From: an uncultured Pseudomonadota bacterium
Lineage (GTDB): Bacteria > Pseudomonadota > Gammaproteobacteria > Burkholderiales > Burkholderiaceae_C
Assembly (NCBI GenBank): GCA_945952465.1
Contig: CAMFIB010000003.1
Span: 1-64,000, forward strand
Direction of reading: 5' to 3'
DNA length: 64,000 nucleotides
Under the pieces are notes generated by a model, which ran no database searches, was not told the DNA's origin, and saw only the letters and a program-made list of their open reading frames with translations. A program made the translations under genes and the position numbers. Below are positions 48,173 through 57,868 of this stretch, piece by piece (position 1 is the first letter of the stretch; the number at the start of each line of letters is the position of its first letter).

Positions 48173-48218
48173 ATTGTAGCGGATGGGCCATGCAAGCCGT
48201 ATGGGGGCCGAGGCTTGC
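48173..48218 (-). promoter_or_regulatory. asd leader promoter region with a 7-bp inverted repeat
   Basis: On the minus strand the -10 box is TACAAT (48178-48173). The -35 region has no good match to TTGACA. Instead a perfect inverted repeat GCAAGCC/GGCTTGC (arms 48218-48212 and 48198-48192, 13-nt spacer) occupies about -25 to -52. It could be an operator or an activator site. Confidence 0.5.
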
Positions 48219-48254
48219 CATCGGACCAAGGCAGGTACTTCACGCGCTACCGCA

Positions 48255-48282
48255 TTTAAACTGGTCAAACTTTCCGTATAAA
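48255..48282 (+). promoter_or_regulatory. Pc-like promoter reading into the integron cassette
   Basis: TTTAAA (48255-48260), 16-bp spacer, TATAAA (48277-48282). It points toward the cassette ORF, about 100 nt upstream of the left recombination core. The stretch 48219-48254 shows nothing else recognisable. Confidence 0.45.
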
Positions 48283-48325
48283 CAAAATTGGAATGGCTAT
48301 CCAGAGCTTGCATACATCCGCAATG

Positions 48326-48387
48326 CAAATGCCTGTCCGGCTGTTAACTGGTTATTTAGGCGTTTTGCGCGGTAAAACACGTTAGGC
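48326..48387 (+). other. Left recombination core (attI-like or degenerate attC) of an integron cassette
   Basis: The core GTTAGGC (48381-48387) is preceded by AAAACAC, similar to the end of attI1 (AAAACAAAGTTAGGC). A hairpin GTTTT/AAAAC lies just upstream and an outer ATGCCT/AGGCAT pair spans the region. No clean R'' box (RYYYAAC) was found, which favours an attI remnant over an attC, but no integrase gene fits in the remaining space. Confidence 0.55.
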
Positions 48388-48410
48388 ATCTCAACTAGAC
48401 TTCGCACCCT

Positions 48411-49025
48411 ATGACCTTAACTGCCAAAGGATTCCTCAAAGTCGCGCTGGGAGTGATCGTCACGATCTTCCTTGGTGCCATTGGAAGCGGCCTGTGGGAA
48501 AGGTTTCTTGGGCCATTTCTCGATTGGCTTTCGCGAATCACAGTTGGTGCGTTCGCCTGGGGTCACACGTCATACCGAGACTCGATTTATGAGAACGCGG
48601 CAAAGGGCTTTCATGAGGCTCACTCCCTGGCTGTATATACGCTGGCGCTGGGGATACTGCCCATGTTCTACTTATTCGCCCTGCAGCGACACCCAACGGC
48701 ACGGGGCACTGCTGCGGCTCCATCAAAGTTCCGAGAGTTCATCCGCTCTAGGAAGGGCTATTGGCTAGTCGTCGTTCTGACGATGATTGTTTTTGTTGCT
48801 GTCAATTTCAGCGCACTTCGTCTTCGTCACATCAACGAGACAATCACCTACAGCCTTGCTACGTTTGAAATTGTTCGCCCATATGTGGGTGAAGATCAGT
48901 ATGTACGCTATCGATCTCGCTACTTTGCGCTGCGCACGGCCGCGGAATTCGAGGCGCTGCATCGGGAAGTTCAAGCAGTAGCAATGGCACGCGGCGTCCA
49001 GCTTCCGGACTACCAACCGCTGTAG
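48411..49025 (+). CDS. Integron-cassette ORF: hypothetical three-span membrane protein
   Basis: 204 aa, no family recognised. Hydrophobic segments at about residues 10-27 (VALGVIVTIFLGAIGSGL), 74-90 (LAVYTLALGILPMFYLF) and 118-134 (YWLVVVLTMIVFVAVNF). The C-terminal 70 residues are charged and probably soluble. The ORF starts 24 nt after the left core and its TAG stop lies immediately before the attC R'' box, as is usual for cassette genes. It has no clear Shine-Dalgarno. Lower GC and different codon use from asd and leuB mark it as acquired. Confidence 0.75.
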   Translation: MTLTAKGFLKVALGVIVTIFLGAIGSGLWERFLGPFLDWLSRITVGAFAWGHTSYRDSIYENAAKGFHEAHSLAVYTLALGILPMFYLFALQRHPTARGTAAAPSKFREFIRSRKGYWLVVVLTMIVFVAVNFSALRLRHINETITYSLATFEIVRPYVGEDQYVRYRSRYFALRTAAEFEALHREVQAVAMARGVQLPDYQPL

Positions 49026-49027
49026 AT

Positions 49028-49087
49028 GCTTAACCCTTCCTTCAAGCGGACGTGCCTTCGGCACGCCGCTTAAGTCAAACGTTAGAG
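49028..49087 (+). other. attC site (59-base element) of an integron gene cassette
   Basis: 60-bp imperfect palindrome: R'' GCTTAAC (49028-49034), then TTCAAGCGG pairing with CCGCTTAAG, a CGTGC/GCACG stem around CTTCG, then AAAC and the R' core GTTAGAG (49081-49087). The design matches the aadA1-type attC. R'' GCTTAAC pairs along its whole length (one G-T) with GTTAGGC at the left core, exactly as expected for the excised circular cassette. This supports 48382-49081 as one cassette. Confidence 0.85.
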
Positions 49088-49101
49088 CGCAGAGAAAGAA
49101 C

Positions 49102-49188
49102 ATGGGATTCCTAGCATCTGTTTTCCTCCCCTTCTTGCTACATACGACCGCCTACGGCTTCGGCTCAATGACTGCGGTGTATCTCTAA
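49102..49188 (+). CDS. Short hydrophobic ORF, possible second (decayed) cassette
   Basis: 28 codons (MGFLASVFLPFLLHTTAYGF...), one hydrophobic segment, starting 15 nt after the attC core. Its TAA stop lies in CTCTAAGG, which resembles an R'' box and opens a second palindromic region. It could be a truncated cassette gene or chance. Confidence 0.3.
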   Translation: MGFLASVFLPFLLHTTAYGFGSMTAVYL

Positions 49189-49246
49189 GGCGACTCGCTA
49201 CCGCCTGCGGTCTTGGCGAGCCGCTCAGATGACCGCGCAGGTCATT
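49183..49246 (+). other. Palindromic region resembling a broken attC
   Basis: CTCGC and ACCGC pair with GCGGT and GGCGAG around a short loop (about 49193-49220). This is followed by TCAGATGACC where an intact site would read something like TCAAACGTTAGATG, consistent with loss of the AACGTT core. A further perfect hairpin ATGACC/GGTCAT lies in 49228-49246. No intact core is present. Confidence 0.35.
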
Positions 49247-49279
49247 TGAATTTAATTCGTGCCCGCGAGCGTGAATGAC

Positions 49280-50350
<1,071 letters not shown>

Positions 50351-50380
50351 GGGGTCTGAGGAAGAGAAGAAAACGGGAAA

Positions 50381-51034
50381 TCAGAGCGCGTTCATGGTGC
50401 GCGCGAGCCAGGGCTTCTCGGCCAGGCGCTGGGCTTCGTAGGCCTTGATCTTGTCGGCGTGGCGCAGCGTCAGGCCGATGTCGTCAAAGCCATTGAGCAG
50501 GCAGTATTTGCGGAAGGGCTGCACGTCGAACGGCAGTTCGCTGCCGTCGGGCTTGAGCACCACCTGGCGTTCCAGGTCCACCGTGAGCGAGTAGCCGGGG
50601 AAGGCGGCGACCTCGTCGAACAGCCTGGCGATCTGCGACTCCGGCAGCACGATGGGCAGCAGGCCGTTCTTGAAGCAGTTGTTGAAGAAGATGTCGGCGT
50701 AGCTCGGCGCCAGAATGGCGCGGAAGCCGAACTGCTGGATGGCCCAGGGCGCGTGTTCGCGCGAGGAGCCGCAGCCGAAGTTCTGCCGTGCCAGCAGCAC
50801 CGAGGCACCCTGGTAACGCGGCAGGTTCAGCACGAACTCGGGGTTGGGCTTGCGGCTGGCCGGGTCCTGGCCGGGCTCGCCGTGGTCCAGGTAGCGCCAT
50901 TCGTCGAACAGGTTGGGGCCGAAGCCGGTCTTCTTGATCGACTTCAGGAACTGCTTGGGAATGATGGCGTCGGTGTCGACGTTGTCGCGGTCGAGCGGGG
51001 CGACCAGGCCCTTGTGAACGGTGAATTTGTCCAT
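50381..51034 (-). CDS. leuD: 3-isopropylmalate dehydratase small subunit
   Basis: 217-aa swivel subunit that completes isopropylmalate isomerase with Leu[15 protein letters not shown] near the start and [14 protein letters not shown] are the family signatures. It follows leuC by 11 nt. The ATG of [20 protein letters not shown] is chosen by alignment; the open frame extends into leuC but without homology. Confidence 0.97.
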   Translation of the reverse strand: MDKFTVHKGLVAPLDRDNVDTDAIIPKQFLKSIKKTGFGPNLFDEWRYLDHGEPGQDPASRKPNPEFVLNLPRYQGASVLLARQNFGCGSSREHAPWAIQQFGFRAILAPSYADIFFNNCFKNGLLPIVLPESQIARLFDEVAAFPGYSLTVDLERQVVLKPDGSELPFDVQPFRKYCLLNGFDDIGLTLRHADKIKAYEAQRLAEKPWLARTMNAL

Positions 51035-51045
51035 GCTGTTTCTCC

Positions 51046-52494
51046 TCAGGCGAGCGTGCGCACGTCGACGAAATGGCCATGCACCGCGGCGGCGGCGGCC
51101 ATCGCGGGGCTGACCAGGTGGGTGCGGCCACCGGCGCCCTGGCGGCCTTCGAAGTTGCGGTTGCTGGTGGAGGCGCAGCGCTCGCCCGGTTCCAGCCGGT
51201 CGGCGTTCATGGCCAGGCACATCGAGCAGCCCGGTTCGCGCCACTCGAAGCCGGCGGCCTTGAAGATCTCGTGCAGGCCTTCACGCTCGGCCTGCTCCTT
51301 CACCAGGCCGGAGCCCGGCACCACCAGCGCCAGCTTGATGTTCTTGGCGATCTTCTGGTTCAGCTTCTTCACCACGGCAGCGGCTTCGCGCATGTCCTCG
51401 ATGCGGCTGTTGGTGCAGGAGCCGATGAACACCTTGTCGACGAAGATGTCGTCCATCGCCTTGTTGGGCTCCAGGCCCATGTAGGTCAGCGCGCGTTCGA
51501 TGGCGCCGCGTTTCACGCTGTCTTTTTCCTTGTCGGGGTCGGGCACGCGGCCAGTGACGGGTACCACCATCTCGGGCGAGGTGCCCCAGGTGACCTGCGG
51601 CACGATCTGCGCGGCGTCGAGCTCGACCACGGTGTCGAATTTTGCGTCGGCGTCGGAGTGCAGCGTCTGCCAGTACCCCACGGCCTGGTCCCACTCCACA
51701 CCGCCGGTCTTGCCGGTGGTGGCGTCGTAGCCGGGCGCGAAGGGGCGGTTCTTCAGGTAGGCGATGGTTTTTTCGTCAACCGCCACCAGGCCGGCGCGTG
51801 CGCCGCCCTCGATCGCCATGTTGCAGACCGTCATGCGGCCTTCCATGCTGAGCGCGCGAATGGCCGAGCCGCCGAACTCGATGGTGTAGCCGGTGCCGCC
51901 TGCCGTGCCGATCTTGCCGATGATCGCCAGCACGATGTCCTTGGCGGTGATGCCGGGCAGCAGCGGGCCGTCCACCCGCACCAGCATGTTCTTGGCCTTC
52001 TTGGCGAGCAGCGTCTGCGTGGCCATCACATGCTCGACCTCGCTGGTGCCGATGCCGTGCGCCAGTGCGCCGAAGGCGCCGTGGGTGGAGGTGTGCGAGT
52101 CGCCGCAGACCACCGTCATGCCGGGCAGCGTGGCGCCGTTCTCGGGCCCGATCACGTGCACGATGCCTTGCCGCTTGCTCATGAACGGGAAGTAGGCGGC
52201 CGAGCCGAAGGCCTTGATGTTGACGTCCAGCGTCTGGATCTGTTCCTTGCTGATCGGGTCGGCGATGCCGTCGTAGCCGCGCTCCCAGCCGGTGGTCGGC
52301 GTGTTGTGGTCGGCGGTGGCCACCACCGAACTCACGCGCCACAGCTTGCGGCCGGCCTCGCGCAGCCCTTCGAAAGCCTGCGGGCTGGTGACTTCATGGA
52401 CCAGGTGGCGGTCGATGTAGAGCACGGCCGTGCCGTCATCTTCGGTGTGGACGACGTGCTCGTCCCAGAGCTTGTCGTAGAGGGTGCGTCCCAT
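51046..52494 (-). CDS. leuC: 3-isopropylmalate dehydratase large subunit
   Basis: 482-aa aconitase-family [4Fe-4S] enzyme. Cluster cysteines are in [13 protein letters not shown] and [31 protein letters not shown] and the N-terminal [14 protein letters not shown] are typical. Directly preceded (30 nt) by the lysR gene on the same strand, so it may be transcribed with it or from a promoter inside it. Confidence 0.97.
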   Translation of the reverse strand: MGRTLYDKLWDEHVVHTEDDGTAVLYIDRHLVHEVTSPQAFEGLREAGRKLWRVSSVVATADHNTPTTGWERGYDGIADPISKEQIQTLDVNIKAFGSAAYFPFMSKRQGIVHVIGPENGATLPGMTVVCGDSHTSTHGAFGALAHGIGTSEVEHVMATQTLLAKKAKNMLVRVDGPLLPGITAKDIVLAIIGKIGTAGGTGYTIEFGGSAIRALSMEGRMTVCNMAIEGGARAGLVAVDEKTIAYLKNRPFAPGYDATTGKTGGVEWDQAVGYWQTLHSDADAKFDTVVELDAAQIVPQVTWGTSPEMVVPVTGRVPDPDKEKDSVKRGAIERALTYMGLEPNKAMDDIFVDKVFIGSCTNSRIEDMREAAAVVKKLNQKIAKNIKLALVVPGSGLVKEQAEREGLHEIFKAAGFEWREPGCSMCLAMNADRLEPGERCASTSNRNFEGRQGAGGRTHLVSPAMAAAAAVHGHFVDVRTLA

Positions 52495-52524
52495 GGTCGT
52501 TCGTCCTTTGTGGAGGGTGTGATT

Positions 52525-53460
52525 TTAGGTGGAGGGTTCGGACGCGCGCAGGTGCTCGACCAGCGCGCGCGCCGTCACCGGCAGCGTGGAAAAGTCGCGG
52601 GCCACCAGCGCGATGCGGCGGCGCGCCCAGTCGTCGGAGAGGGGTGCGCAGGCCAGCGCGCCGTTGCCGTTCAGCAGCTCGAAGGCGCGCTCCGGCATCA
52701 CGCCCACGCCCAGGCCGTTGGCGATCATGCGGCACATCGCGTCCATGCCGGCGACGTGGATGCGCAGGCGAATGGTGCGCCCGGCGCGCGCGGCCTCGTC
52801 GCGCATGGCGAGGTAGATGGAGCTGTTCGCTTCCAGCCCCACGTGGTCGTGCTCCAGCGTGTCGATGAAGGCGAGTTCGGTGCGGCCCTCGATGAGTGCG
52901 TGGCCGCGCGGCGCCACCGCCACCAGCCGGTCTTCGCGGTAGGGCAGGGTCTGCAGGCCCACGGCGGGGTCGCCCGGCACGGCCGGGTTGCAGATGCCGA
53001 GGTCGGCCGCGCCCTCCTGCACGGCGCGGATCACCTCCGTGCTGAGGTGCTCTTCCAGGTCGATCTTCACGCCGGGGTGTTCGCGGATGAAGGCGCCCAG
53101 GTCTTCCGGCAGGAACTGCACCACCGCCGAAATGCTGGCATGCACCCGCACGTGGCCGCGCACGCCGTCGGTGTACTCGCTCAGCTCGCCCTGCATCTTT
53201 TCCAGGCTGAACAGCACCGAGCGGGCGTGGTGCAGCAGGCTTTCGCCAGCGGGCGTGAGTTTCACGCCGCGCGCGTGGCGGTACAGCAGCGGCGTTTCGA
53301 GCGTGGCTTCCAGGTCCGACAGCCGCTTGCTCACCGCCGACGCCGCAATGAACTCCCGCTCCGCCGCCTTGCCGATGCTGCCCAGCTCACAAACGGCAAC
53401 GAACAGCTGCAGCGACGTGAGGTCGATGCGCCGGGCGAAGCTGCGTTCGGTGGGTTTCAT
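52525..53460 (-). CDS. LysR-family transcriptional regulator
   Basis: 311 aa. The N-terminal winged HTH is LTSLQLFVAVCELGSIGKAAE through SAVSKRLSDLEATLETPLLY. A periplasmic-binding-like effector domain follows (ADLGICNPAVPGDPAVGLQT; MIANGLGVGVMPERAF). Located just upstream of leuCDB in the same direction, so a role in leucine-pathway control is possible, but the effector cannot be inferred. Two matching palindromes lie immediately upstream of its start, indicating autoregulation. Confidence 0.9.
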   Translation of the reverse strand: MKPTERSFARRIDLTSLQLFVAVCELGSIGKAAEREFIAASAVSKRLSDLEATLETPLLYRHARGVKLTPAGESLLHHARSVLFSLEKMQGELSEYTDGVRGHVRVHASISAVVQFLPEDLGAFIREHPGVKIDLEEHLSTEVIRAVQEGAADLGICNPAVPGDPAVGLQTLPYREDRLVAVAPRGHALIEGRTELAFIDTLEHDHVGLEANSSIYLAMRDEAARAGRTIRLRIHVAGMDAMCRMIANGLGVGVMPERAFELLNGNGALACAPLSDDWARRRIALVARDFSTLPVTARALVEHLRASEPST

Positions 53461-53467
53461 CTGGAAT

Positions 53468-53538
53468 CATCGTGTTCTGCGATGGATGAACCGGATTTTC
53501 CCATTGATGTGGCGCGAACAGCATCGCAAAACACGATG
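53468..53538 (-). promoter_or_regulatory. Paired LysR-type operator palindromes
   Basis: CATCGTGTTCTGCGATG (53468-53484) and CATCGCAAAACACGATG (53522-53538) are inverted copies of one another (16 of 17 identical). Each is itself a palindrome of the T-N11-A type; the second has perfect GCATCG/CGATGC arms. Centres are 54 bp apart, about five helical turns, which suits two dimers of a LysR tetramer. The first lies 8 nt upstream of the lysR ATG. Confidence 0.7.
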
Positions 53539-53584
53539 CCAGACCTGCCGGAAAGCGCCCGACCCCGCGTTTGGCGCCAAATTG

Positions 53585-53647
53585 GGCATGAAATCGGCCG
53601 CAAGTCAGCGCCAAATGGCGATTGTTAGCTATAAAAACAGGAGCAAC
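53585..53647 (-). repeat. Dispersed AT-rich repeat, copy 5 (lysR-gltA gap)
   Basis: On the minus strand: TGCTCCTGTTTTTATAGCTA, ACAATCGCCATTTGGCGCTG, then ACTTGCGGCCGATTTCA. It is the closest match to the fabH/fabD copy over the CTCCTG block and the GGCGCTGACTTGCGsCCGATTTCA block. Confidence 0.65.
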
Positions 53648-53650
53648 CGG

Positions 53651-53684
53651 GGTAAAAAAAAACGCCGGCGGAGGCCGGCGTTTT
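53651..53684 (-). terminator. Intrinsic terminator of the sdh-gltA operon
   Basis: Perfect 11-bp palindromic stem AAAACGCCGGC/GCCGGCGTTTT (53659-53669 and 53674-53684) with a 4-nt loop, and a run of T on the minus strand just after it. It lies 17 nt past the gltA stop. A short T-run on the other side allows weak bidirectional use. Confidence 0.9.
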
Positions 53685-53701
53685 CTCGAGCGTGGCGCCG
53701 A

Positions 53702-55012
53702 TCAGCGCTTGTCGATGGTCTTCACGTCGCGCTTTTCGGCGCCGGTGAAGAGCTGGCGCGGGCGGCCGATCTTGTATTCCGGGTCGCCGATCATCTCGTT
53801 GAGCTGGGCGATCCAGCCGACCGTGCGGGCCAGCGCGAACACCGCCGTGAACAGCGGCACCGGGATGCCGATGGCGCGCTGCACGATGCCGGAGTAGAAG
53901 TCCACGTTCGGGTACAGCTTGCGCGAGACGAAGTACTCGTCTTCCAGCGCGATCTTTTCCAGCGCCTTGGCCAGCTTGAACAGCGGGTCGTTTTCCAGGC
54001 CCAGTTCCTTCAGCACCTCGTCGCAGGTCTGCTGCATCAGCTTGGCGCGCGGGTCGTAGTTCTTGTAGACGCGGTGGCCAAAGCCCATCAGCTTGACGCC
54101 GGAGTTCTTGTCCTTGACCTGCTTGATGAACTCGCCGATCTTGTCGACGCCGCCGTTCTTCTGGATGTCTTCCAGCATGTTCAGCGCGGCTTCGTTGGCG
54201 CCGCCGTGGGCGGGGCCCCACAGGCAGGCCACGCCTGCGGCGATGGCCGCGAACGGGTTGGTGCCCGACGAGCCGCACAGGCGGACCGTGGAGGTGGAGG
54301 CGTTCTGCTCGTGGTCGGCGTGCAGCGTGAAGATGCGGTCGATCGCGCGTTCCAGCACCGGGTTGACCTTGTAGTCGGCGCACGGCGTGGCGAACATCAT
54401 GTGCAGGAAGTTGCCGGCGTAGCTCAGGTCGTTGCGCGGGTACATGTACGGCTGGCCGATCGTGTACTTGTACGCCATGGCGACCAGCGTGGGCATCTTG
54501 GCGATCAGGCGGATCGCCGCGACTTCGCGGTGCTTCGGGTTGTTGATGTCGGTGCTGTCGTGGTAGAAGGCCGACAGGGCGCCCACCAGGCCGGTCATGA
54601 TGGCCATCGGGTGCGCGTCGCGGCGGAAGCCGCGCAGGAAGAACTGCATCTGCTCGTTGACCATGGTGTGCATGGTCACGCGGTCGGTGAAGTCCTTCTT
54701 CTGGCCGGGATTGGGCAGCTCGCCGTACAGCAGCAGGTAACAGGTTTCGAGGTAGTCGCAGTTCACCGCGAGCTGCTCGATGGGGTAGCCGCGGTACAGC
54801 AGCTCGCCCTTGTCGCCGTCGATGTAGGTGATGGCCGACTGGGTGGCCGCCGTCGACAGGAAGCCGGGGTCGTACGTGAACATGCCGGTCTGCGCGTACA
54901 GCTTGCGGATGTCGATCACGTCCGGCCCGATGCTGCCGTGGTAGACCGGCAGTTCGATGCTCGATCCGCCCTTGCTGAACGACAGCGTGGCTTTGTTGTC
55001 AGAAAGTTTCAT
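53702..55012 (-). CDS. gltA: Citrate synthase (type II)
   Basis: 436-aa hexameric-type citrate synthase. His in [21 protein letters not shown] (catalytic His of the LHADHEQN block), second His in [15 protein letters not shown], and catalytic Asp in the [20 protein letters not shown] segment. It follows sdhE in one operon with the succinate dehydrogenase genes, as in other Burkholderiales. Confidence 0.97.
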   Translation of the reverse strand: MKLSDNKATLSFSKGGSSIELPVYHGSIGPDVIDIRKLYAQTGMFTYDPGFLSTAATQSAITYIDGDKGELLYRGYPIEQLAVNCDYLETCYLLLYGELPNPGQKKDFTDRVTMHTMVNEQMQFFLRGFRRDAHPMAIMTGLVGALSAFYHDSTDINNPKHREVAAIRLIAKMPTLVAMAYKYTIGQPYMYPRNDLSYAGNFLHMMFATPCADYKVNPVLERAIDRIFTLHADHEQNASTSTVRLCGSSGTNPFAAIAAGVACLWGPAHGGANEAALNMLEDIQKNGGVDKIGEFIKQVKDKNSGVKLMGFGHRVYKNYDPRAKLMQQTCDEVLKELGLENDPLFKLAKALEKIALEDEYFVSRKLYPNVDFYSGIVQRAIGIPVPLFTAVFALARTVGWIAQLNEMIGDPEYKIGRPRQLFTGAEKRDVKTIDKR

Positions 55013-55061
55013 GGTTCGCTTTCAAGGAGTTATGCCCAACTTCCGGTGATCCGGGCTCAAG

Positions 55062-55349
55062 TCACGCCAAGTGAGCCTGATTCCGCAGCATCGCCAGCAC
55101 TTCAATTGCTTCGATTGTATGAACAGTCCTGTCGGAATTCTTGCGCTGCAGCAAAATGTCCAGCAGATCGTTGTCCGAGAGGTCCATCAGCTCTTCCAGC
55201 CCCCGCGCCTGCCGCACCGTCAGGCCGGTTTCGTGGCGCTGGAAGAACCGCTCGATGAACAGGTCGTTTTCGAGCAGCCCGCGGCGGCAGCGCCACTTCA
55301 GCTTGCTCAGCGCGCGTTCGTCCAGCGGCTGGTCGTCAGCCACCGTCAC
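55062..55349 (-). CDS. sdhE: Succinate dehydrogenase assembly factor SdhE
   Basis: 95-aa protein that promotes FAD attachment to SdhA. The RGxxE motif is R-R-G-L-L-E in [18 protein letters not shown], and [11 protein letters not shown] is typical. It starts at a GTG overlapping the sdhB stop (GTGA); a second GTG two codons later is possible. Located between sdhB and gltA. Confidence 0.92.
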   Translation of the reverse strand: MTVADDQPLDERALSKLKWRCRRGLLENDLFIERFFQRHETGLTVRQARGLEELMDLSDNDLLDILLQRKNSDRTVHTIEAIEVLAMLRNQAHLA

Positions 55350-56050
55350 ACCGTTCGGAGAACCATCATCTCCTTGATCTTGCCGATGGCCTTCGTCGGG
55401 TTCAGGCCCTTGGGGCAGACGTCGACGCAGTTCATGATGGTGTGGCAGCGGAACAGGCGGTAGGGGTCTTCGAGGTTGTCCAGGCGCTCGCCGGTGGCCT
55501 GGTCGCGGCTGTCGGCGATGAAGCGGTAGGCCTGCAGCAGGCCGGCCGGGCCGACGAACTTGTCGGGGTTCCACCAGAAGCTGGGGCAGCTCGTGGAGCA
55601 GCTCGCGCACAGGATGCACTCGTACAGGCCGTCGAGCTCTTCGCGCTCTTCCGGCGACTGCAGGCGTTCCTTTTCGGGCGGCACCGTGTCGTTGATGAGG
55701 TAGGGCTTGATCGAGTTGTACTGCGTGAAGAACTGCGTCATGTCGACGATCAGGTCACGCACCACCGGCAGGCCCGGCAGCGGCTTCAGGACGATGGGGT
55801 CCTTCAGCGTGCGCATGTTGGTCAGGCAGGCCAGGCCGTTCTTGCCGTTGATGTTCATCGCGTCGGAGCCGCAGACGCCTTCGCGGCAGGAGCGGCGGAA
55901 CGACAGCGTGGGGTCTTGCGCCTTGAGCTTCATCAGGGCGTCGAGCAGCATGCGCTCATGGCCATCGAGTTCGATCTCGATGGTCTGCATGTACGGCTTG
56001 GCGTCCTTGTCCGGGTCGTAGCGGTAGATCTTGAACGTGCGCTTGGTCAT
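55346..56050 (-). CDS. sdhB: Succinate dehydrogenase iron-sulfur subunit
   Basis: 234 aa. The [2Fe-2S] site is [20 protein letters not shown] with a downstream Cys. The [4Fe-4S] and [3Fe-4S] cysteines are in [16 protein letters not shown] and [17 protein letters not shown]. The ATG is two nt from the sdhA stop region. The long upstream frame on this strand is a shadow of sdhA. Confidence 0.97.
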   Translation of the reverse strand: MTKRTFKIYRYDPDKDAKPYMQTIEIELDGHERMLLDALMKLKAQDPTLSFRRSCREGVCGSDAMNINGKNGLACLTNMRTLKDPIVLKPLPGLPVVRDLIVDMTQFFTQYNSIKPYLINDTVPPEKERLQSPEEREELDGLYECILCASCSTSCPSFWWNPDKFVGPAGLLQAYRFIADSRDQATGERLDNLEDPYRLFRCHTIMNCVDVCPKGLNPTKAIGKIKEMMVLRTV

Positions 56051-56052
56051 GA

Positions 56053-57843
56053 TTAGAACGTCCTGACTTTGAGGGGGACAGAGTCGACCGTGAGGGGCTT
56101 GAGCTTGACGGGCTTGTACGACAGGCGGTTGCCTTCGCTGTGCCACAGCGTATGGCGCAGCCATTCCTTGTCGTTGCGGCCGTTCGGGAATTCCGGCGAA
56201 TCGGAGTAGTCGTCCACCGTGTGGGCGCCGCGGCTTTCGTGGCGGGCGGCCGCCGAGACGATGGTGGCCTGCGCGCACTCGATCAGGTTCTCGACTTCCA
56301 GCGCCTCGATGCGCGCGGTGTTGAAGACCTTGGAGTTGTCCTTCAGGCCAATGGCCTTGGCGCGCTCGCGCAGCGCGGCGATCTTGGTCACGCCTTCGTC
56401 CATGCTGGCCTGGGTGCGGAACACGCCGGCGTGTTTCTGCATGGCCGCGCGGATGTCGTTGGCCACGTCCTGCGCGTATTCGCCGTTGGTGGCCGCATCG
56501 AGGCGGGCCAGGCGGGCCTGCGTGCGGTCGGTCGCGTCTTTCGGCAGCGGCTTGTGCGAGCCGTGCTTGCCGGCGAACTCGACGATGTGGTTGCCGGCCG
56601 CGCGGCCGAACACCAGCAGGTCGAGCAGCGAGTTGGTGCCCAGGCGATTGGCGCCATGCACGCTGACGCAGGAGCATTCGCCCACCGCATACAGGCCGTT
56701 CACGACCTGGTTGTGGTCGTCGCCGTTCTGCGTGACGACCTGGCCATTGATGTTGGTCGGGATGCCGCCCATCTGGTAGTGGATGGTCGGCACCACCGGA
56801 ATGGGTTCCTTGGTGATGTCGACGTTGGCGAAGTTCACGCCGATCTCGTAGACCGACGGCAGGCGCTTGTGGATGGTGTCGGCGCCGAGGTGGTCGAGCT
56901 TGAGCAGCACGTAGTCCTTGTTCGGACCACAGCCACGGCCTTCCTTGATTTCCTGGTCCATCGAGCGCGAGACGAAGTCGCGCGGCGCCAGGTCTTTCAG
57001 CGTGGGCGCATAGCGCTCCATGAAACGCTCGCCGTTGCTGTTCAGCAAGATGGCGCCTTCGCCGCGGCAGCCTTCGGTCAGCAGCACGCCGGCGCCGGCC
57101 ACGCCGGTCGGGTGGAACTGCCAGAACTCCATGTCTTCCAGCGGAATGCCGGCGCGCGCCGCCATGCCCAGGCCGTCGCCGGTGTTGATGAAGGCGTTGG
57201 TGGAGGCGGCAAAGATGCGGCCCGCGCCGCCGGTGGCCAGCAGCACGGTCTTGGCGTGCAGCACGTGCAGGTCGCCGGTTTCCATTTCCAGCGCGGTCAC
57301 GCCCACGCAGTCGCCGTCGGCGTCACGAATGAGGTCGAGCGCCATCCATTCGACGAAGAACTGCGTGCGCGCCTTCACGTTCTGCTGGTACAGCGTGTGC
57401 AGCATCGCGTGGCCGGTGCGGTCGGCGGCGGCGCAGGCGCGCTCCACGGCCTTCTCGCCGTAGTTGGCGGTGTGGCCGCCGAACGGGCGCTGGTAGATGG
57501 TGCCGTCGGCGTTGCGGTCGAAGGGCATGCCCATGTGCTCGAGGTCATACACGACCTTGGGCGCTTCGCGGCACATGAATTCGATCGCGTCTTGGTCGCC
57601 GAGCCAGTCGGAGCCCTTGACGGTGTCGTAGAAGTGGTAGTGCCAGTTGTCGTCGTTCATGTTGCCGAGCGAGGCGCCGATGCCGCCTTGCGCTGCAACC
57701 GTGTGCGAGCGGGTGGGGAAGACCTTGCTGAGCACGGCGACGTTGAGGCCGGCGCGCGCGAGCTGCAGCGAGGCACGCATGCCGGAGCCGCCGGCGCCGA
57801 CGATGACGACGTCGAACTTGCGGGTGGTGACGGGGTAAGTCAT
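56053..57843 (-). CDS. sdhA: Succinate dehydrogenase flavoprotein subunit
   Basis: 596 aa. FAD-binding [17 protein letters not shown]; the FAD-linking His in [13 protein letters not shown]; substrate/catalytic residues in [20 protein letters not shown] and the [20 protein letters not shown] block. Normal length. It shares the operon with sdhC, sdhD, sdhB, sdhE and gltA. Confidence 0.98.
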   Translation of the reverse strand: MTYPVTTRKFDVVIVGAGGSGMRASLQLARAGLNVAVLSKVFPTRSHTVAAQGGIGASLGNMNDDNWHYHFYDTVKGSDWLGDQDAIEFMCREAPKVVYDLEHMGMPFDRNADGTIYQRPFGGHTANYGEKAVERACAAADRTGHAMLHTLYQQNVKARTQFFVEWMALDLIRDADGDCVGVTALEMETGDLHVLHAKTVLLATGGAGRIFAASTNAFINTGDGLGMAARAGIPLEDMEFWQFHPTGVAGAGVLLTEGCRGEGAILLNSNGERFMERYAPTLKDLAPRDFVSRSMDQEIKEGRGCGPNKDYVLLKLDHLGADTIHKRLPSVYEIGVNFANVDITKEPIPVVPTIHYQMGGIPTNINGQVVTQNGDDHNQVVNGLYAVGECSCVSVHGANRLGTNSLLDLLVFGRAAGNHIVEFAGKHGSHKPLPKDATDRTQARLARLDAATNGEYAQDVANDIRAAMQKHAGVFRTQASMDEGVTKIAALRERAKAIGLKDNSKVFNTARIEALEVENLIECAQATIVSAAARHESRGAHTVDDYSDSPEFPNGRNDKEWLRHTLWHSEGNRLSYKPVKLKPLTVDSVPLKVRTF

Positions 57844-57868
57844 GGGGTTGCCTTGAGAAAGGGATGCG

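Noticed and set aside
47961-48410. An integrase gene next to the cassette
   Set aside because: Only about 160 nt remain between the asd promoter elements and the left core, and no frame there resembles a tyrosine recombinase.
51073-53628. 851-codon open frame on the plus strand
   Set aside because: Antisense to leuC and the lysR gene; composition (Ala/His/Val/Gly/Asp) is typical of shadow frames in high-GC DNA.
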